NCBI RefSeq assembly: GCF_014649395.1
Contig: NZ_BMSY01000008.1
Location: 248,001 to 312,000, forward strand
Length of the DNA: 64,000 nucleotides
From: Streptomyces aureoverticillatus
GTDB lineage: Bacteria > Actinomycetota > Actinomycetes > Streptomycetales > Streptomycetaceae
Direction of reading: 5' to 3'
Position numbers and translations under genes: made by a program. Below, piece after piece: positions 44,106-53,900 of this stretch (within the stretch, counting starts at the first letter, position 1; each line of letters opens with the position of its first letter). The notes under the pieces are model-generated. The model was not told the DNA's origin and did not search any database. It saw only the letters and a list, made by a program, of their open reading frames with translations.

Positions 44106-45092
44106 CTACGCGGGGCCGCTCTGCTCCTCGAACAGGCTGGTCACGGAGCCGTCCTCGAAGATCTCCCGGACCGCGTTGGCGATGGTCGGGGCGATCGAGA
44201 GGACCGTGATCTTGTCGAGCTCCAGCTCGTTCGGCGTGGGCAGCGTGTTGGTGAAGACGAACTCGCTGACCTTGGAGTTCTTCAGGCGGTCGGCGGCCGG
44301 GCCGGAGAGCACGCCGTGCGTGGCCGTCACGATGACGTCCTCGGCGCCGTGCGCGAACAGCGCCTCGGCGGCGGCGCAGATGGTGCCACCGGTGTCGATC
44401 ATGTCGTCGACGAGGACACAGACGCGGCCCTCGACGTTGCCGACCACCTCGTGCACGGTGACCTGGTTGGCGACGTCCTTGTCGCGGCGCTTGTGCACGA
44501 TCGCCAGCGGGGCGCCCAGGCGGTCGCACCAGCGGTCGGCGACGCGCACCCGGCCCGCGTCCGGCGAGACGACCGTGAGCTTGTCCTTGTCGACCTTCGC
44601 GCCCACGTAGTCCGCGAGGATCGGCAGCGCGAAGAGGTGGTCGACGGGGCCGTCGAAGAAGCCGACGATCTGGTCGGTGTGCAGGTCGACCGAGACGATG
44701 CGGTCGGCGCCCGCGGTCTGGAACAGGTCGGCGATCAGGCGGGCCGAGATGGGCTCGCGGCCGCGGTGCTTCTTGTCCTGGCGGGCGTAGCCGTAGAACG
44801 GCACGATCACGGTGATGCTCCGCGCGGAGGCCCGCTTCAGAGCGTCGATCATGATCAGCTGCTCCATGATCCACTTATTGATCGGAGCCGTGTGGCTCTG
44901 GATCAGGAAGCAGTCCGCGCCGCGCGCCGACTCCTGATAGCGCACGTAGATCTCGCCGTTGGCGAAGTCGAAGGCCTTCGTCGGTACGACACCGATGCCC
45001 AGCTGATGTGCGACCTCCTCGGCCAGCTCGGGGTGGGCGCGGCCGGAGAAGAACATCATCTTCTTCTCGCCGGTCGTCTTGATCCCGCTCAC
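44106..45092 (-). CDS. prs: Ribose-phosphate pyrophosphokinase
   Basis: A 328-residue enzyme making PRPP from ribose 5-phosphate and ATP, for nucleotide, His and Trp synthesis. Motifs: F-S-G-R-A-H-P-E-L near residue 15, Y-G-Y-A-R-Q-D-K-K-H-R-G-R-E-P, D-L-H-T-D-Q-I and the PRPP loop V-L-V-D-D-M-I-D-T-G-G-T. GTG start with GAGGAG. It follows glmU on the same strand, the typical actinobacterial glmU-prs order. Confidence 0.95.
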   Translation of the reverse strand: MSGIKTTGEKKMMFFSGRAHPELAEEVAHQLGIGVVPTKAFDFANGEIYVRYQESARGADCFLIQSHTAPINKWIMEQLIMIDALKRASARSITVIVPFYGYARQDKKHRGREPISARLIADLFQTAGADRIVSVDLHTDQIVGFFDGPVDHLFALPILADYVGAKVDKDKLTVVSPDAGRVRVADRWCDRLGAPLAIVHKRRDKDVANQVTVHEVVGNVEGRVCVLVDDMIDTGGTICAAAEALFAHGAEDVIVTATHGVLSGPAADRLKNSKVSEFVFTNTLPTPNELELDKITVLSIAPTIANAVREIFEDGSVTSLFEEQSGPA

Positions 45093-45215
45093 AGCACAGT
45101 CTCCTCAGACGTGTTCCCTGGCCGCGAGGTCGCGCGAACCAGCCGGAAATTTCATGCACCTATCAGGTTTCGTGCACCTATCACGGTACGCGGTGTCAGG
45201 CGCACCTGTTTCCGG

Positions 45216-46682
45216 TCAGCCTTCGCCGGCCGGAGTCTCGGGAGCGCGGGAGGCGGCCTCCGCGGCCTTCGCGGCGGCGCTTCCCGGGCGCTTGCGGGCC
45301 ACCCAGCCCTCGATATTCCGTTGCTGGCCCCGGGCGACGGCCAGCGAACCGGCCGGCACGTCCTTGGTGATCACGGAGCCGGCGGCGGTGTAGGCGCCGT
45401 CGCCAATGGTGACAGGAGCCACAAACATGTTGTCCGAACCCGTCTTGCAGTGCGAGCCCACCGTGGTGTGGTGCTTGGCCTCGCCGTCGTAGTTCACGAA
45501 CACGCTCGCGGCGCCGATGTTGGTCTGCTCGCCGATGGTCGCGTCGCCCACGTAGCTCAGGTGCGGGACCTTGGTGCCCGCGCCGATCGTCGCGTTCTTC
45601 ATCTCCACGTACGTACCGGCCTTGGCCTTCAGGCCGAGCCGGGTGCCCGGCCGCAGATACGCGAACGGGCCGACGCTCGCCTGCTCTCCCACCTCGGCGC
45701 CGTCCGCGACCGTGTTGTCGACGCGCGCGCCCGCGCCCACCGTGGTGTCCTTCAGGCGCGTGTTCGGGCCGACCTCGCAGCCCTCGCCCAGGTGCGTGGC
45801 GCCCTGGAGCTGGGTGCCCGGGTGCACCACGGCGTCGCGCTCCACGGTGACGGTGGCGTCGATCCAGGTGGAGGAGGGGTCGACGACGGTGACGCCCGCG
45901 AGCATCGCCTCGGTGAGCAGCCGGTCGTTCAGGACCCGGCGGGCGTCGGCGAGTTGGACGCGGTTGTTGATGCCGGCGATCTCGCGGTGGTCGTCGGCGA
46001 CACAGGCGCCGACGCGGTGCCCGGCCTCGCGCAGGATGCCGAGGACGTCCGTCAGATACTCCTCGCCCTGGCTGTTGTCCGTGCGGACCTTGCCGAGGGC
46101 GTCCGCGAGGAGCTGCCCGTCGAAGGCGAAGACACCGGAGTTGATCTCGCGGATGGCGCGCTGCGAGTCGGTGGCGTCCTTGTGCTCGACGATCGCGGTC
46201 ACGGCGCCGGACGCGCCGTCGCGCACGATGCGGCCGTAGCCCGTCGCGTCGGGCACCTCGGCGGTCAGGACGGTCACCGCGTTGCCCTCGGCGGAGTGCG
46301 TGTCGGCCAGGCGGGCCAGCGTCGCGCCGGTCAGCAGCGGGGTGTCGCCGCAGACGACGACGACCGTGCCGTCGATGCTGTCGCCGGCGCCGGCCAGCTC
46401 CTCCAGGGCCATGCGGACCGCGTGGCCCGTGCCGTTCTGCTGGGCCTGGTAGGCGGTGCGGACCTCGGGGTCGATCGTGGCGAGGTGCGCGCTGACGCGC
46501 TCGCTCTCGTGCCCGACGACGGCGACGAGCCGCAGCGGCGACAGCTCGCGGGCGGCGACGAGGACGTGCCCGACGAGGGAACGGCCGCAGATCTCGTGCA
46601 GGACCTTCGGCATGGCCGACTTCATACGGGTGCCCTCACCCGCTGCGAGGACGACGACGGCTGCCGGGCAATTGGCGCTCAC
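45216..46682 (-). CDS. glmU: Bifunctional UDP-N-acetylglucosamine pyrophosphorylase/glucosamine-1-P acetyltransferase
   Basis: A 488-residue enzyme of UDP-GlcNAc synthesis for peptidoglycan. N-terminal uridylyltransferase has V-V-V-L-A-A-G-E-G-T-R-M-K-S and the D-T-P-L-L motif; the C-terminal left-handed beta-helix (~255-460) has hexapeptide repeats and K-N-A-T-I-G-A-G-T-K-V-P-H-L-S-Y-V-G-D with active His. The Ala/Glu tail of ~25 residues is typical of actinobacteria. GTG at 46682 with GAAGGG upstream; an in-frame upstream extension lacks homology-like residues. Confidence 0.95.
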   Translation of the reverse strand: MSANCPAAVVVLAAGEGTRMKSAMPKVLHEICGRSLVGHVLVAARELSPLRLVAVVGHESERVSAHLATIDPEVRTAYQAQQNGTGHAVRMALEELAGAGDSIDGTVVVVCGDTPLLTGATLARLADTHSAEGNAVTVLTAEVPDATGYGRIVRDGASGAVTAIVEHKDATDSQRAIREINSGVFAFDGQLLADALGKVRTDNSQGEEYLTDVLGILREAGHRVGACVADDHREIAGINNRVQLADARRVLNDRLLTEAMLAGVTVVDPSSTWIDATVTVERDAVVHPGTQLQGATHLGEGCEVGPNTRLKDTTVGAGARVDNTVADGAEVGEQASVGPFAYLRPGTRLGLKAKAGTYVEMKNATIGAGTKVPHLSYVGDATIGEQTNIGAASVFVNYDGEAKHHTTVGSHCKTGSDNMFVAPVTIGDGAYTAAGSVITKDVPAGSLAVARGQQRNIEGWVARKRPGSAAAKAAEAASRAPETPAGEG

Positions 46683-46797
46683 GGGGATGCCCTTCGGCTT
46701 CGGATGCTTGGGGTGTGGACATCCGCAGGATACCGGGGCGTAGTGGGGCGGACGCATGGCCCGGGGGCACCTCCCCGTCGAGGCCGGAACGCACGGC

Positions 46798-46824
46798 GGG
46801 CCCCGACCGCGGAGGTCGGGGCCC
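46798..46824 (-). terminator. Terminator downstream of tRNA-Gln
   Basis: 11-bp arms GGGCCCCGACC and GGTCGGGGCCC with a 5-nt loop, 6 bp beyond the tRNA 3' end on the minus strand. Confidence 0.75.
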
Positions 46825-46830
46825 GTACGG

Positions 46831-46901
46831 CTCCCGGGGAAGGAATCGAACCCTCATTCAATGGACCAAAACCATTTGTCCTGCCATTAGACGACCCGGG
46901 A
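46831..46901 (-). tRNA. tRNA-Gln (anticodon TTG)
   Basis: Minus-strand cloverleaf. Acceptor arms TCCCGGG and CCCGGGA pair fully. The anticodon stem is AATGG/CCATT around loop TTTTGGT, giving anticodon TTG (Gln, CAA codons). The T-arm has the standard GGTTCGATTCC core. The CCA end is not encoded. About 71 nt. Located between glmU and the histidine kinase, upstream of glmU. Confidence 0.95.
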
Positions 46902-46995
46902 AGGGCCGCGCACCGGTCCCGGCGGATCACCGGCTCGGCGTGCGGCTAACACTATGCCGTACGGCCCGCCTCCGACGCGACGAGTCCTACGAGGA

Positions 46996-47030
46996 GTAGT
47001 ACCGAGCACACCGAGTACACGTCGTACTAC
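46996..47030. promoter_or_regulatory. Inverted repeat upstream of the histidine-kinase gene
   Basis: Perfect 7-bp arms GTAGTAC and GTACTAC with a 21-nt spacer, ~100 bp upstream of the kinase ATG and between it and the divergent tRNA. Possible operator. Confidence 0.3.
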
Positions 47031-47126
47031 GGGGAGGACGGCGCTCGGCGGCCCCCGCCCTGCCCGGGATCACCGAGCCGGAAACTCACCGGATACGGGA
47101 GCGCCGCCGCCCGTACGCTGGAAGGC

Positions 47127-48470
47127 ATGACCACGACGGGGGACAGCGACACGGCGGCCAGGACCGGGCCGTGGTGGTGGGAGCGGCGGCGCAGTGCCGT
47201 CCTGGACGTCGGCCTCGCGCTGGCGTCGGCGGCCGAGTGCGGGGCGGAGGGCGTCCAGTTCGCCGACGACGCCGGGATACCCGCGGCCGTGGGCGTCGCC
47301 TTCGGCGTGCTCGCCGGGTCCGCCCTCGTGCTGCGGCGCCGCTGGCCGATCGCGGTCGTGCTGATCTCCGTCGCGATCACCCCCGCCCGCATGGGCGTCC
47401 TGATGGCCATCGTCGGCCTCTACACCCTCGCCGCCTCCGAGCTGCCGCGCCGCATCATCGGCGCCCTCGCCGGGATGTCCCTCGCGGGCACGCTGATCGT
47501 CACGCTGGTCCGCGCCAACCAGGACATGGCCAACGGCGACCTGACCATAGGCGAGGGGTTCATACCCTTCATCGCCATCACCACCTCCCTCGGCGTCACC
47601 GCCCCACCGGTCCTCCTCGGTCTGTACGTGGGCCAGCGGCGCCGCCTGATGGAGTCGCTGCGCGAGCGCGCCGACAGCCTGGAGCGCGAGCTCCAACTGC
47701 TCGCCGAGCGCGCCGAGGAGCGCGCGGAGTGGGCCCGCGGCGAGGAGCGCACCCGCATCGCCCGCGACATGCACGACGTGGTGGCGCACCGCGTGAGCCT
47801 GATGGTCGTGCACGCGGCGGCGCTGCAGGCCGTGGCCCGCAAGGACCCGGAGAAGGCCGTGAAGAACGCCGCCCTGGTCGGCGACATGGGCCGCCAGGCC
47901 CTGACCGAGCTGCGCCAGATGCTCGGCGTGCTGCGGGCCGACGAGAGCCCGCCGAAGCCCGCCCCCGCGCCCGCCCCGCTGCCGCTCGCCGCCGTCGGCG
48001 AGGCCGCCGACCGGGCCGCCTCGCGCGCCGAGCCCGCCGCCGAACCCGGCCTCCCCGACCTCACGGACGGCCCCTGCCTGGCCGAGCTGGACGAGCTGGT
48101 GGACCAGTCGCGGGCCGCGGGCATGGCCGTGGACCTGTCCGTGGAGGGCGAGACACGGGCGTACGCGGCCGACGTGGAGGAGACCGCGTACCGCGTCGTG
48201 CAGGAGGCCCTCACCAACGTCCACAAGCACGCCGCGGGCGCGAAGACCTACGTCCGGCTCGCGCACCGCGCCGCCGAGATCGCCATGCAGGTCGAGAACG
48301 GCCCGCCCCCCGAGGCGGGCAGCGCCGACGCGGGCCTGCCCAGCGGGGGCAACGGCCTGGTCGGCATGAAGGAGCGGGTGACCGCGCTCGGCGGGGTGTT
48401 CGTCTCCGGGCCGACGGACGCGGGCGGCTTCAGGGTGTCGGCGGTGCTGCCGGCGGCCGCCGGTCAGTGA
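47127..48470 (+). CDS. Orphan sensor histidine kinase, DesK/NarL-partner (HisKA_3) type
   Basis: A 447-residue membrane kinase. About five TM helices in residues ~20-170, then a coiled-coil dimerisation helix and the HisKA_3 box E-R-T-R-I-A-R-D-M-H-D-V-V-A-H-R with phospho-acceptor H216. A Pro/Ala-rich segment (~275-310) is followed by the HATPase domain: N-box E-E-T-A-Y-R-V-V-Q-E-A-L-T-N-V-H-K-H-A and G-box G-N-G-L-V-G-M-K-E-R. No response regulator is adjacent; the orphan LuxR regulators at 27583 and 34871 are possible but unproven partners. Sensed signal unknown. Confidence 0.9.
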   Translation: MTTTGDSDTAARTGPWWWERRRSAVLDVGLALASAAECGAEGVQFADDAGIPAAVGVAFGVLAGSALVLRRRWPIAVVLISVAITPARMGVLMAIVGLYTLAASELPRRIIGALAGMSLAGTLIVTLVRANQDMANGDLTIGEGFIPFIAITTSLGVTAPPVLLGLYVGQRRRLMESLRERADSLERELQLLAERAEERAEWARGEERTRIARDMHDVVAHRVSLMVVHAAALQAVARKDPEKAVKNAALVGDMGRQALTELRQMLGVLRADESPPKPAPAPAPLPLAAVGEAADRAASRAEPAAEPGLPDLTDGPCLAELDELVDQSRAAGMAVDLSVEGETRAYAADVEETAYRVVQEALTNVHKHAAGAKTYVRLAHRAAEIAMQVENGPPPEAGSADAGLPSGGNGLVGMKERVTALGGVFVSGPTDAGGFRVSAVLPAAAGQ

Positions 48471-48553
48471 TCTTCCTCATAGGGGACATGGCCGAGTTCG
48501 TACGGGTACGTGGCTGACCTCGCACGAGTACGCGTACGGGCCCGTGGCCGGCC

Positions 48554-49042
48554 TCAGCCCGCCGTCAGCCGCACCGGCCGGGTCCCCGCGACCAGCGTGG
48601 TGAGGGCCTGGTCGAGGTGCTGGCCCAGGTACCAGTCGCCGCTGTGGTCGAGGCTGTAGACCCGGCCCTCCACGTCCATGGCGAGCAGCGCCTGTGTCTC
48701 CGTCTCCTCGCCGAGCGGACTGACCTCGGTGCCGAGCGCGCGCCCCAGGTCGCCGAGGGTGCGGGCCATGTGCAGGCCGTACATCGGGTCGAGGTGCAGG
48801 GTCGCCGGCGCGATCTGGCGGCCCGGCCCCTGCGGCGTGATGTGCAGCCCGCCGAACTCCGCCCAGGCCTCCACGGCGGCCGGGAACACGGCGTGCCGGT
48901 GGCCCGCGGGCGAGGTGTGGCGGCGCAGGACGTCGGCCCAGATCTCGGCCTGCTTGATGTCCCAGCGGCCCGGCCGCCAGCCGGCGGTGCGCAGGGCGGC
49001 GTCGACGGGCACGGGGAAGCGGGTGGAGTTGTCGGTGTGCAT
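48554..49042 (-). CDS. SUKH-3-like immunity-type protein
   Basis: A 162-residue protein resembling the SUKH-3 family of polymorphic-toxin immunity proteins. It has a SUKH-3-type start (L-R-T-A-G-W-x-P-G-R), E-A-W-A-E-F-G-G-L-H-I...G, and a middle strand D-P-M-Y-G-L-H-M-A-R-T. The last ~60 residues (M-D-V-E-G-R-V-Y-S-L-D-H-S-G-D-W-Y-L-G) fit the conserved C-terminal strands. ATG at 49042. It is downstream of the deaminase-toxin-like gene by 75 bp, the usual toxin-immunity order, so it may neutralise that protein. Family assignment by memory of motifs. Confidence 0.6.
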   Translation of the reverse strand: MHTDNSTRFPVPVDAALRTAGWRPGRWDIKQAEIWADVLRRHTSPAGHRHAVFPAAVEAWAEFGGLHITPQGPGRQIAPATLHLDPMYGLHMARTLGDLGRALGTEVSPLGEETETQALLAMDVEGRVYSLDHSGDWYLGQHLDQALTTLVAGTRPVRLTAG

Positions 49043-49117
49043 GGCTCGGCCCTCGTGGTGCGGGTGCGGATGGCGGCGGCCGGCGCGCGTGCGGCGCCGG
49101 GGGTCGTCAGGCGGGCG

Positions 49118-49750
49118 TCACGCGTCGGGCGCGGTCGGGTCGACCACGCGGACGCCGAAGTGCGCGGTGAGGGCGGTGCACGAGCGGCACGGCCGGGCGA
49201 AGGCGCCGTGCAGGGGGTCGCCGTCCTCACGGATGCGGCGGGTGGTGAGCTTGGCGTGCTTGAGGGCCTTGCGGGCCTCGCCGTTGGTCATGGGTTTGCG
49301 CGAGGCCCTCTTGGAGCGGTTCGCGTCCGCCGCCGCCAGGTGCCGGGAGATGAGGACGGCCTCCGCGCAGCGCCCGGTGAAGCGCTCGCGCTGGCCGCTG
49401 GTGAGGGTGTCGAGGAAGTCCTGTACGAGCGGGTGCAGATCCGGGGGATCCTCGCCGCGCCTCGGAGTGCTGGTCAGGGTGGTGCCGCGGACCGAGAGGG
49501 CGGCCGCCACGGTGGGCAGGATGCCGTCGCGCCGGTGGCGCAGGACGGGGGCGTCGGCGGGCGTGCTGCTCCAGCCGACCCGGGGGTCGCCGGACTCCGC
49601 GGTGGCGGTGCGGCCGGCCCTCGGACCGGTGGTCGGGCCGGTGGTCGGGCCGGCTGTCGTGCGGATGGTTCCGGCTGTCGCGTGGGTGGTGCCGTGGCCG
49701 GTGGCGGGTGTGCCGGCCGGGCCGGCCATGCCGGTTGGTGCCGTGTGCAT
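49118..49750 (-). CDS. YwqJ-like deaminase-superfamily protein (putative toxin)
   Basis: A 210-residue protein. Residues 1-~55 are Thr/Gly/Pro/His low-complexity sequence without a signal peptide. Residues ~100-205 carry deaminase zinc motifs: C128-A-E130 (the [H/C]-A-E motif) in GRCAEAVLISRHL and P187-C-R-S-C191 in ARPCRSCTAL. This fits the YwqJ-type toxin deaminases, which act on nucleic acids or nucleotides. ATG at 49750 with GGGAGG upstream. Followed by a SUKH-3 gene on the same strand; together they look like a toxin-immunity pair. No export signal or adhesin part is visible. Confidence 0.65.
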   Translation of the reverse strand: MHTAPTGMAGPAGTPATGHGTTHATAGTIRTTAGPTTGPTTGPRAGRTATAESGDPRVGWSSTPADAPVLRHRRDGILPTVAAALSVRGTTLTSTPRRGEDPPDLHPLVQDFLDTLTSGQRERFTGRCAEAVLISRHLAAADANRSKRASRKPMTNGEARKALKHAKLTTRRIREDGDPLHGAFARPCRSCTALTAHFGVRVVDPTAPDA

Positions 49751-49995
49751 GTGGTGTTTCCCTCCCCGTGCCCGCGGTGTCAGCCGCTGGTGCCACGCCC
49801 CCGCGTTGCGGGAACAGACTGCCAAATGGGGCGCGCGGTGCGGAAGCTGGGGCTCTGCGACACGCCTGGGTTTCGCCTCTGGGTGACGGGCCCGTGGCGG
49901 GTGGTCACGGAACCGGAGGCCCGGTGACCGGTGTCGTCCTTACGCATAGGCTGTCGCTGTCCGTGAATCTCACAGTGCCGCAGGGGGCAACCGCC

Positions 49996-50976
49996 ATGAC
50001 GACAGGTCGGCTCGGGGAGCAAGCCGCCCCACCGAACGCGGCCTATGCCGGGCAGGTCGTGCACTTCCCGGATCCGGTCCGCGCCGCCCGCCACCCCAGA
50101 GGCGTGCGGGTGGACGGCGACGGCTACCCGGACTTCTCGCCGTACGCGCGCGCCGCCGCCGAGATCGCCGAGCCGCCCGAGGGCTTCGGCGTGGACGAGC
50201 TGCGCCTCACGGACTACGTCTCGGCGAACGCGGCCCTCGCGGCCTCCGGCCACGAGCTGTGGGACACGATCCCCGCGGTGGCGACCCCGCACGGCTGGAC
50301 CTGGCACCACGTACCGAACAGCCGCCGCCTCGACCTGGTCCCGGTCGAGGTCAAGGCCCTCCTGCGGCACCACGGCGGCATCGCGACGTCGCCCGTCGAC
50401 CAGAACAAGCGCGGCACCCGCCCGCTCCAGGAGACGCGCCCCGCGCACCTGGCCCTGCCGAAGGCCTCGGTGGCCGTCACCGAAGGACAGATCGCGGGCG
50501 CCGAGGAGGACCTCGGCTACCGGCTGCCCGGCGCCTACCGCTCCTTCCTCAAGGCCGCCGGCGGCTGCGCCCCGGTCGGCACGGCCCTAGACGCGGAGCT
50601 CGGTCTCCTCATCGACCAGCCGTTCTTCACGGTCCGCGACGAAGCGGCCGTCAACGACCTCGTGTACGTCAACAAGTGCCTGCGCGACCACCTCACCAAG
50701 GACTTCCTCGCGGTGGGCTTCGTGCAGGGCGGTCTGCTCGCCGTGAAGGTCAAGGGCGACCGGATCGGCTCGGTGTGGTTCTGCGCGTACGACGACGCGC
50801 GGGACGTGGACCCTTCCTGGGCGCCGGCCGAGCGCGTGCAGCGGCTGCTGCTGCCGTGCGGCGACGACTTCGACGCCTTCCTCTCCCGGCTCGCGGGCAA
50901 TCCGCCGGAGCTGGAGACCGTGGCGAACCTGATGGTGGACGGCGGCTTCGCGCGCGCCGTCCCGGTGGGGGAGTGA
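49996..50976 (+). CDS. WHH-motif HNH/Endo VII nuclease domain fused to a SMI1/KNR4 (SUKH) domain
   Basis: A 326-residue protein. The N-terminal part (~20-125) carries G-Y-P-D-F-S-P-Y-A and G-W-T-W103-H104-H105-V-P-N-S-R-R-L-D-L-V-P, then H-H-G-G, the pattern of WHH nuclease toxins of the HNH/Endo VII superfamily. The C-terminal part (~155-310) is a SMI1/KNR4 SUKH domain: E-E-D-L-G-Y-R-L-P-G-A-Y-R-S-F-L-K-A-A-G-G and W-F-C-A-Y-D-D-A. So a nuclease-toxin domain and an immunity-type domain share one chain, with no signal peptide. ATG at 49996 after GGGGGCAACCGCC. Divergent from the deaminase gene. Assignment by motif; activity not proven. Confidence 0.65.
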   Translation: MTTGRLGEQAAPPNAAYAGQVVHFPDPVRAARHPRGVRVDGDGYPDFSPYARAAAEIAEPPEGFGVDELRLTDYVSANAALAASGHELWDTIPAVATPHGWTWHHVPNSRRLDLVPVEVKALLRHHGGIATSPVDQNKRGTRPLQETRPAHLALPKASVAVTEGQIAGAEEDLGYRLPGAYRSFLKAAGGCAPVGTALDAELGLLIDQPFFTVRDEAAVNDLVYVNKCLRDHLTKDFLAVGFVQGGLLAVKVKGDRIGSVWFCAYDDARDVDPSWAPAERVQRLLLPCGDDFDAFLSRLAGNPPELETVANLMVDGGFARAVPVGE

Positions 50977-50984
50977 ATCGACCG

Positions 50985-53900
50985 ATGGTGACCTTCGCGC
51001 AGGCGCAGGAGCGCGCCGAGGAATGGATCAACGGCGACGTGCCGGGGCCCGGGCACCGCGAGGTGCGGGTGCGGGAGTTCGAGCTGGGCTTCGTGGTGTG
51101 GGCGGAGGACCGCGAGGGCGGTCCCCGCTCGGACGGCGGCCACCAGCGCCTCGTCATCGCCCGGGACAGCGGCGAGGCGACGCTGTGGCCCGCCCTGCCG
51201 GTCGGTGAGGTGATCCGGCGGTACGAGGAGGAGTACGGCGTGCCCGAGACGGCACCCGAACCGGCTCCCGCCGCACCCCAGCGCATGGACCTGAACCAGA
51301 CGTCGTTCCTGCTGAGTCCGCCGGAGTGGCTGCAGGAGGCGGCGGACAAGCTGGGCATCCCGGATCGTTCTGGCCGCTCGGCCCAGGGCGGGGAGGGTGC
51401 GGGGGGTTCCGGCGCGGGCGCCGGGGCTGGTTCTGGTTCCGGTTCTGCCGGTGCTGGTGTCGGTGCTGCTTCGGGTGGTGCGGGGACCGGTGCCGACTGG
51501 GCTGCGGGGGGCGGGAGTTCGGCCCCTGCGGGGTCCGGCGCGGCGTCCGGGCCTGCCGGGGCGTCGGCGGCCGAGCCGTCCGCCGCTCCGGGGGCCCCTG
51601 CGGCTCCCGCCGCGCAGGCGACGCCCGCCGCGCCGGGTGGTGGAACGCCGTGGCCGTCGGCCGGTGGGCCCGGTGGCGGGCAGCACTCCGGTGCGGGTGA
51701 CTCCGGCACCGGGGCCGGGGAGCCCGCGTCCGCCACGCCGTGGGCCGGTACGGACACGAACACGGGCGCCGACGACGAGGACGTCGCGGTGCCGCTGCCC
51801 GCGACGGTGTTCTCGCCGCCGCTGGTCGCCCCCGGCCGCGAGGGTGACGACGAGGCGTCGCCCGCGGTGTCGCCGGAGGCCAAGACCGCGCTGATGTCGG
51901 GCGGCAGCCAGCTCCCGAAGACGGCCCTCGCGCCCGCCATCGACGACCCGCAGGCGGGGACACCGGACTCCCAGCTGCCGCCGCCTTCCGGTGCTCCGGC
52001 GGGTGGCCCGAACATGCCGCCGCCTTCCGGCGCCCCGGCCGGTGGCCCGAACATGCCGCCGCCGCCCGCGGGTTCGGCGGTGGGCGGCCCCGGTCTGCCG
52101 CCGCCTTCGGGTGCTCCGGTCGGTGGCCCCAACGTGCCTCCGCCGCCCGCCGGTTCGGCAGTCGGTGGTCCCCCCATGCCTCCGCCGCCCGCGGGTTCGG
52201 GTGTCGGCGGCCCCAACACCCCGCCTCCGCCCGCCGGTTCCTCGGCCGGTGGCCCCGGGGTGCCCCCGCTGCCCGAGGGGTACGCGGCGGGCGGCTCCGA
52301 CCTGCCGCAGACGTCGGGCGGCCCCGCCGGTGCCCCGAGCGCGTCGCCGCCCGCCGGTCCGCCCGGCGGCGGCTCCTACGCGTCCCCGCCGCCCGCCGGT
52401 CCGGGCGCCCCGTCCACGTACGGGTACCCGCAGGGCCCCGAGGGGTCCGGCGCACCCGGCGCACCCGGCGCGAGCACGCCGCCTCCGGGTGCCCCGAGTG
52501 CCCCCGGCGCGGGTGCCACGCCCCCGCCCGCCGGGCCCGGCGCGCCCGCGGGCGGGTACGTACCGACGCAGTTGATGTCGCCGCTCGGCCCGGAGGGGCA
52601 GGCTCCCGGCGCGGGCGCCGCGCCTCCGCCGGCCGGGACCGGTGCGCCTGGCGCGCCTGCGGCTCCGGGCGCTCCGGCGGCACCGGGTGCGCCCGGTACT
52701 CCTGGGGCGCCGCAGCCTCCTGGTGCCCCCGGCGCCCCGGGCACGCCCCCTGGCGGCGTGCACCATGCCGCGACGATGCTGGCCGACCCGAGCTTGGGCG
52801 GCGGCGTGAAGCCTCCGGGTGGCCCGGGTGCCCCGGGCGCTCCCGGTGCTCCCCAGCCTCCCGGCCCGCCCGGAGCCCCCGGTGCTCCTGGCGCCCCGCA
52901 GCCTCCGGGCGCCCCCGGCGCCCCGGGCACGCCCCCCGGCGGCGTGCACCACGCGGCGACGATGCTGGCCGACCCGAGCCTGGGCGGTGGCGTAAAGCCT
53001 CCGGTCGCCCCGGGTGCTCCTGGCGCCCCCGGCGCTCCGCAGTCCCCCGGCCCGCCCGGAGCCCCCGGCACTCCCGGTGCCCCGCCGCCCCCCGCCGCCC
53101 CCGGCGCCCCCGGCGGCGGTGTCCACCACGCCGCCACCATGCTCGCGGGCCCGGCCGTCGGCGGGCCCGGCGCGCCCATGCCTCCGGGCGCTCCCGGCGC
53201 GCCTGGCGCTCCCGGCGCTCCGGCAGCCCCCATGCCCCCCGGCGCACCGGGAACCCCGGGCGCCCCCGGCATGCCCCCGCCCGCCCAGGGCGCGGTCCCC
53301 GGCATGGCCCCCGGCCCGGGCGTGGCCCCCGCCCCCGGCCAGCCGTACGGCTACCCGCACCCGCCGACCGGCCAGCCCACCGTCGGCCCCGGCTACCAGG
53401 CCGTGCTGCGCTACCGCGCGCCCGACGGCTCCGAGCAGCAGGTCATCCGGCGCTCGGCGCCCGGCACGCCGCACCCGGAGTGGCAGATCTTCCACGAGCT
53501 GCGCGGCATGAACATCCCGCCGGACCAGGTCCTGGAGCTGCACACCGAGCTGGAGTCCTGCGACCTGCCCGGCGCGTACTGCGCGCGCATGATCCGGGAG
53601 ACCTGGCCGCAGGCGCGCATCACCTCGATCGCGCCGTACGGCAAGGACCACGCCTCCCGCCAGCAGGGCATGCAGCAACTGCTCGCGCACCAGGGCGAGC
53701 TGCACCAGGTCGCGGACGGCCCCGCGCGCCTCGCGCCGGTGCGCGCGCCGCTCCCGCCGGTGCCGCCCGCGCCCCCGCTGCCGCCGGAGGGCGTGGCCCA
53801 GGAGCTCGCGGGGGCGTTCGGCCCCGGCGTGTTCCGGTTCGACCAGCGGGCGGTGTCCCGCCAGGGCGTGCCGGACGTGGTGGCGCACACGCTCGTCGTC

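Noticed and set aside
43494..46949. Plus-strand open frame of over 1100 codons across rplY, prs and glmU
   Set aside because: It runs antisense through three well-supported genes and has Val/Asp/His/Gly-rich composition typical of complement frames in high-GC DNA.
47127..48470. Two-component pair with a local response regulator
   Set aside because: No receiver-domain gene lies within the adjacent 5 kb on either side.
51975..53330. CRISPR-like array
   Set aside because: Repeats are imperfect, differ in length, and are in frame with Gly-Ala-Pro coding; no cas genes are nearby.
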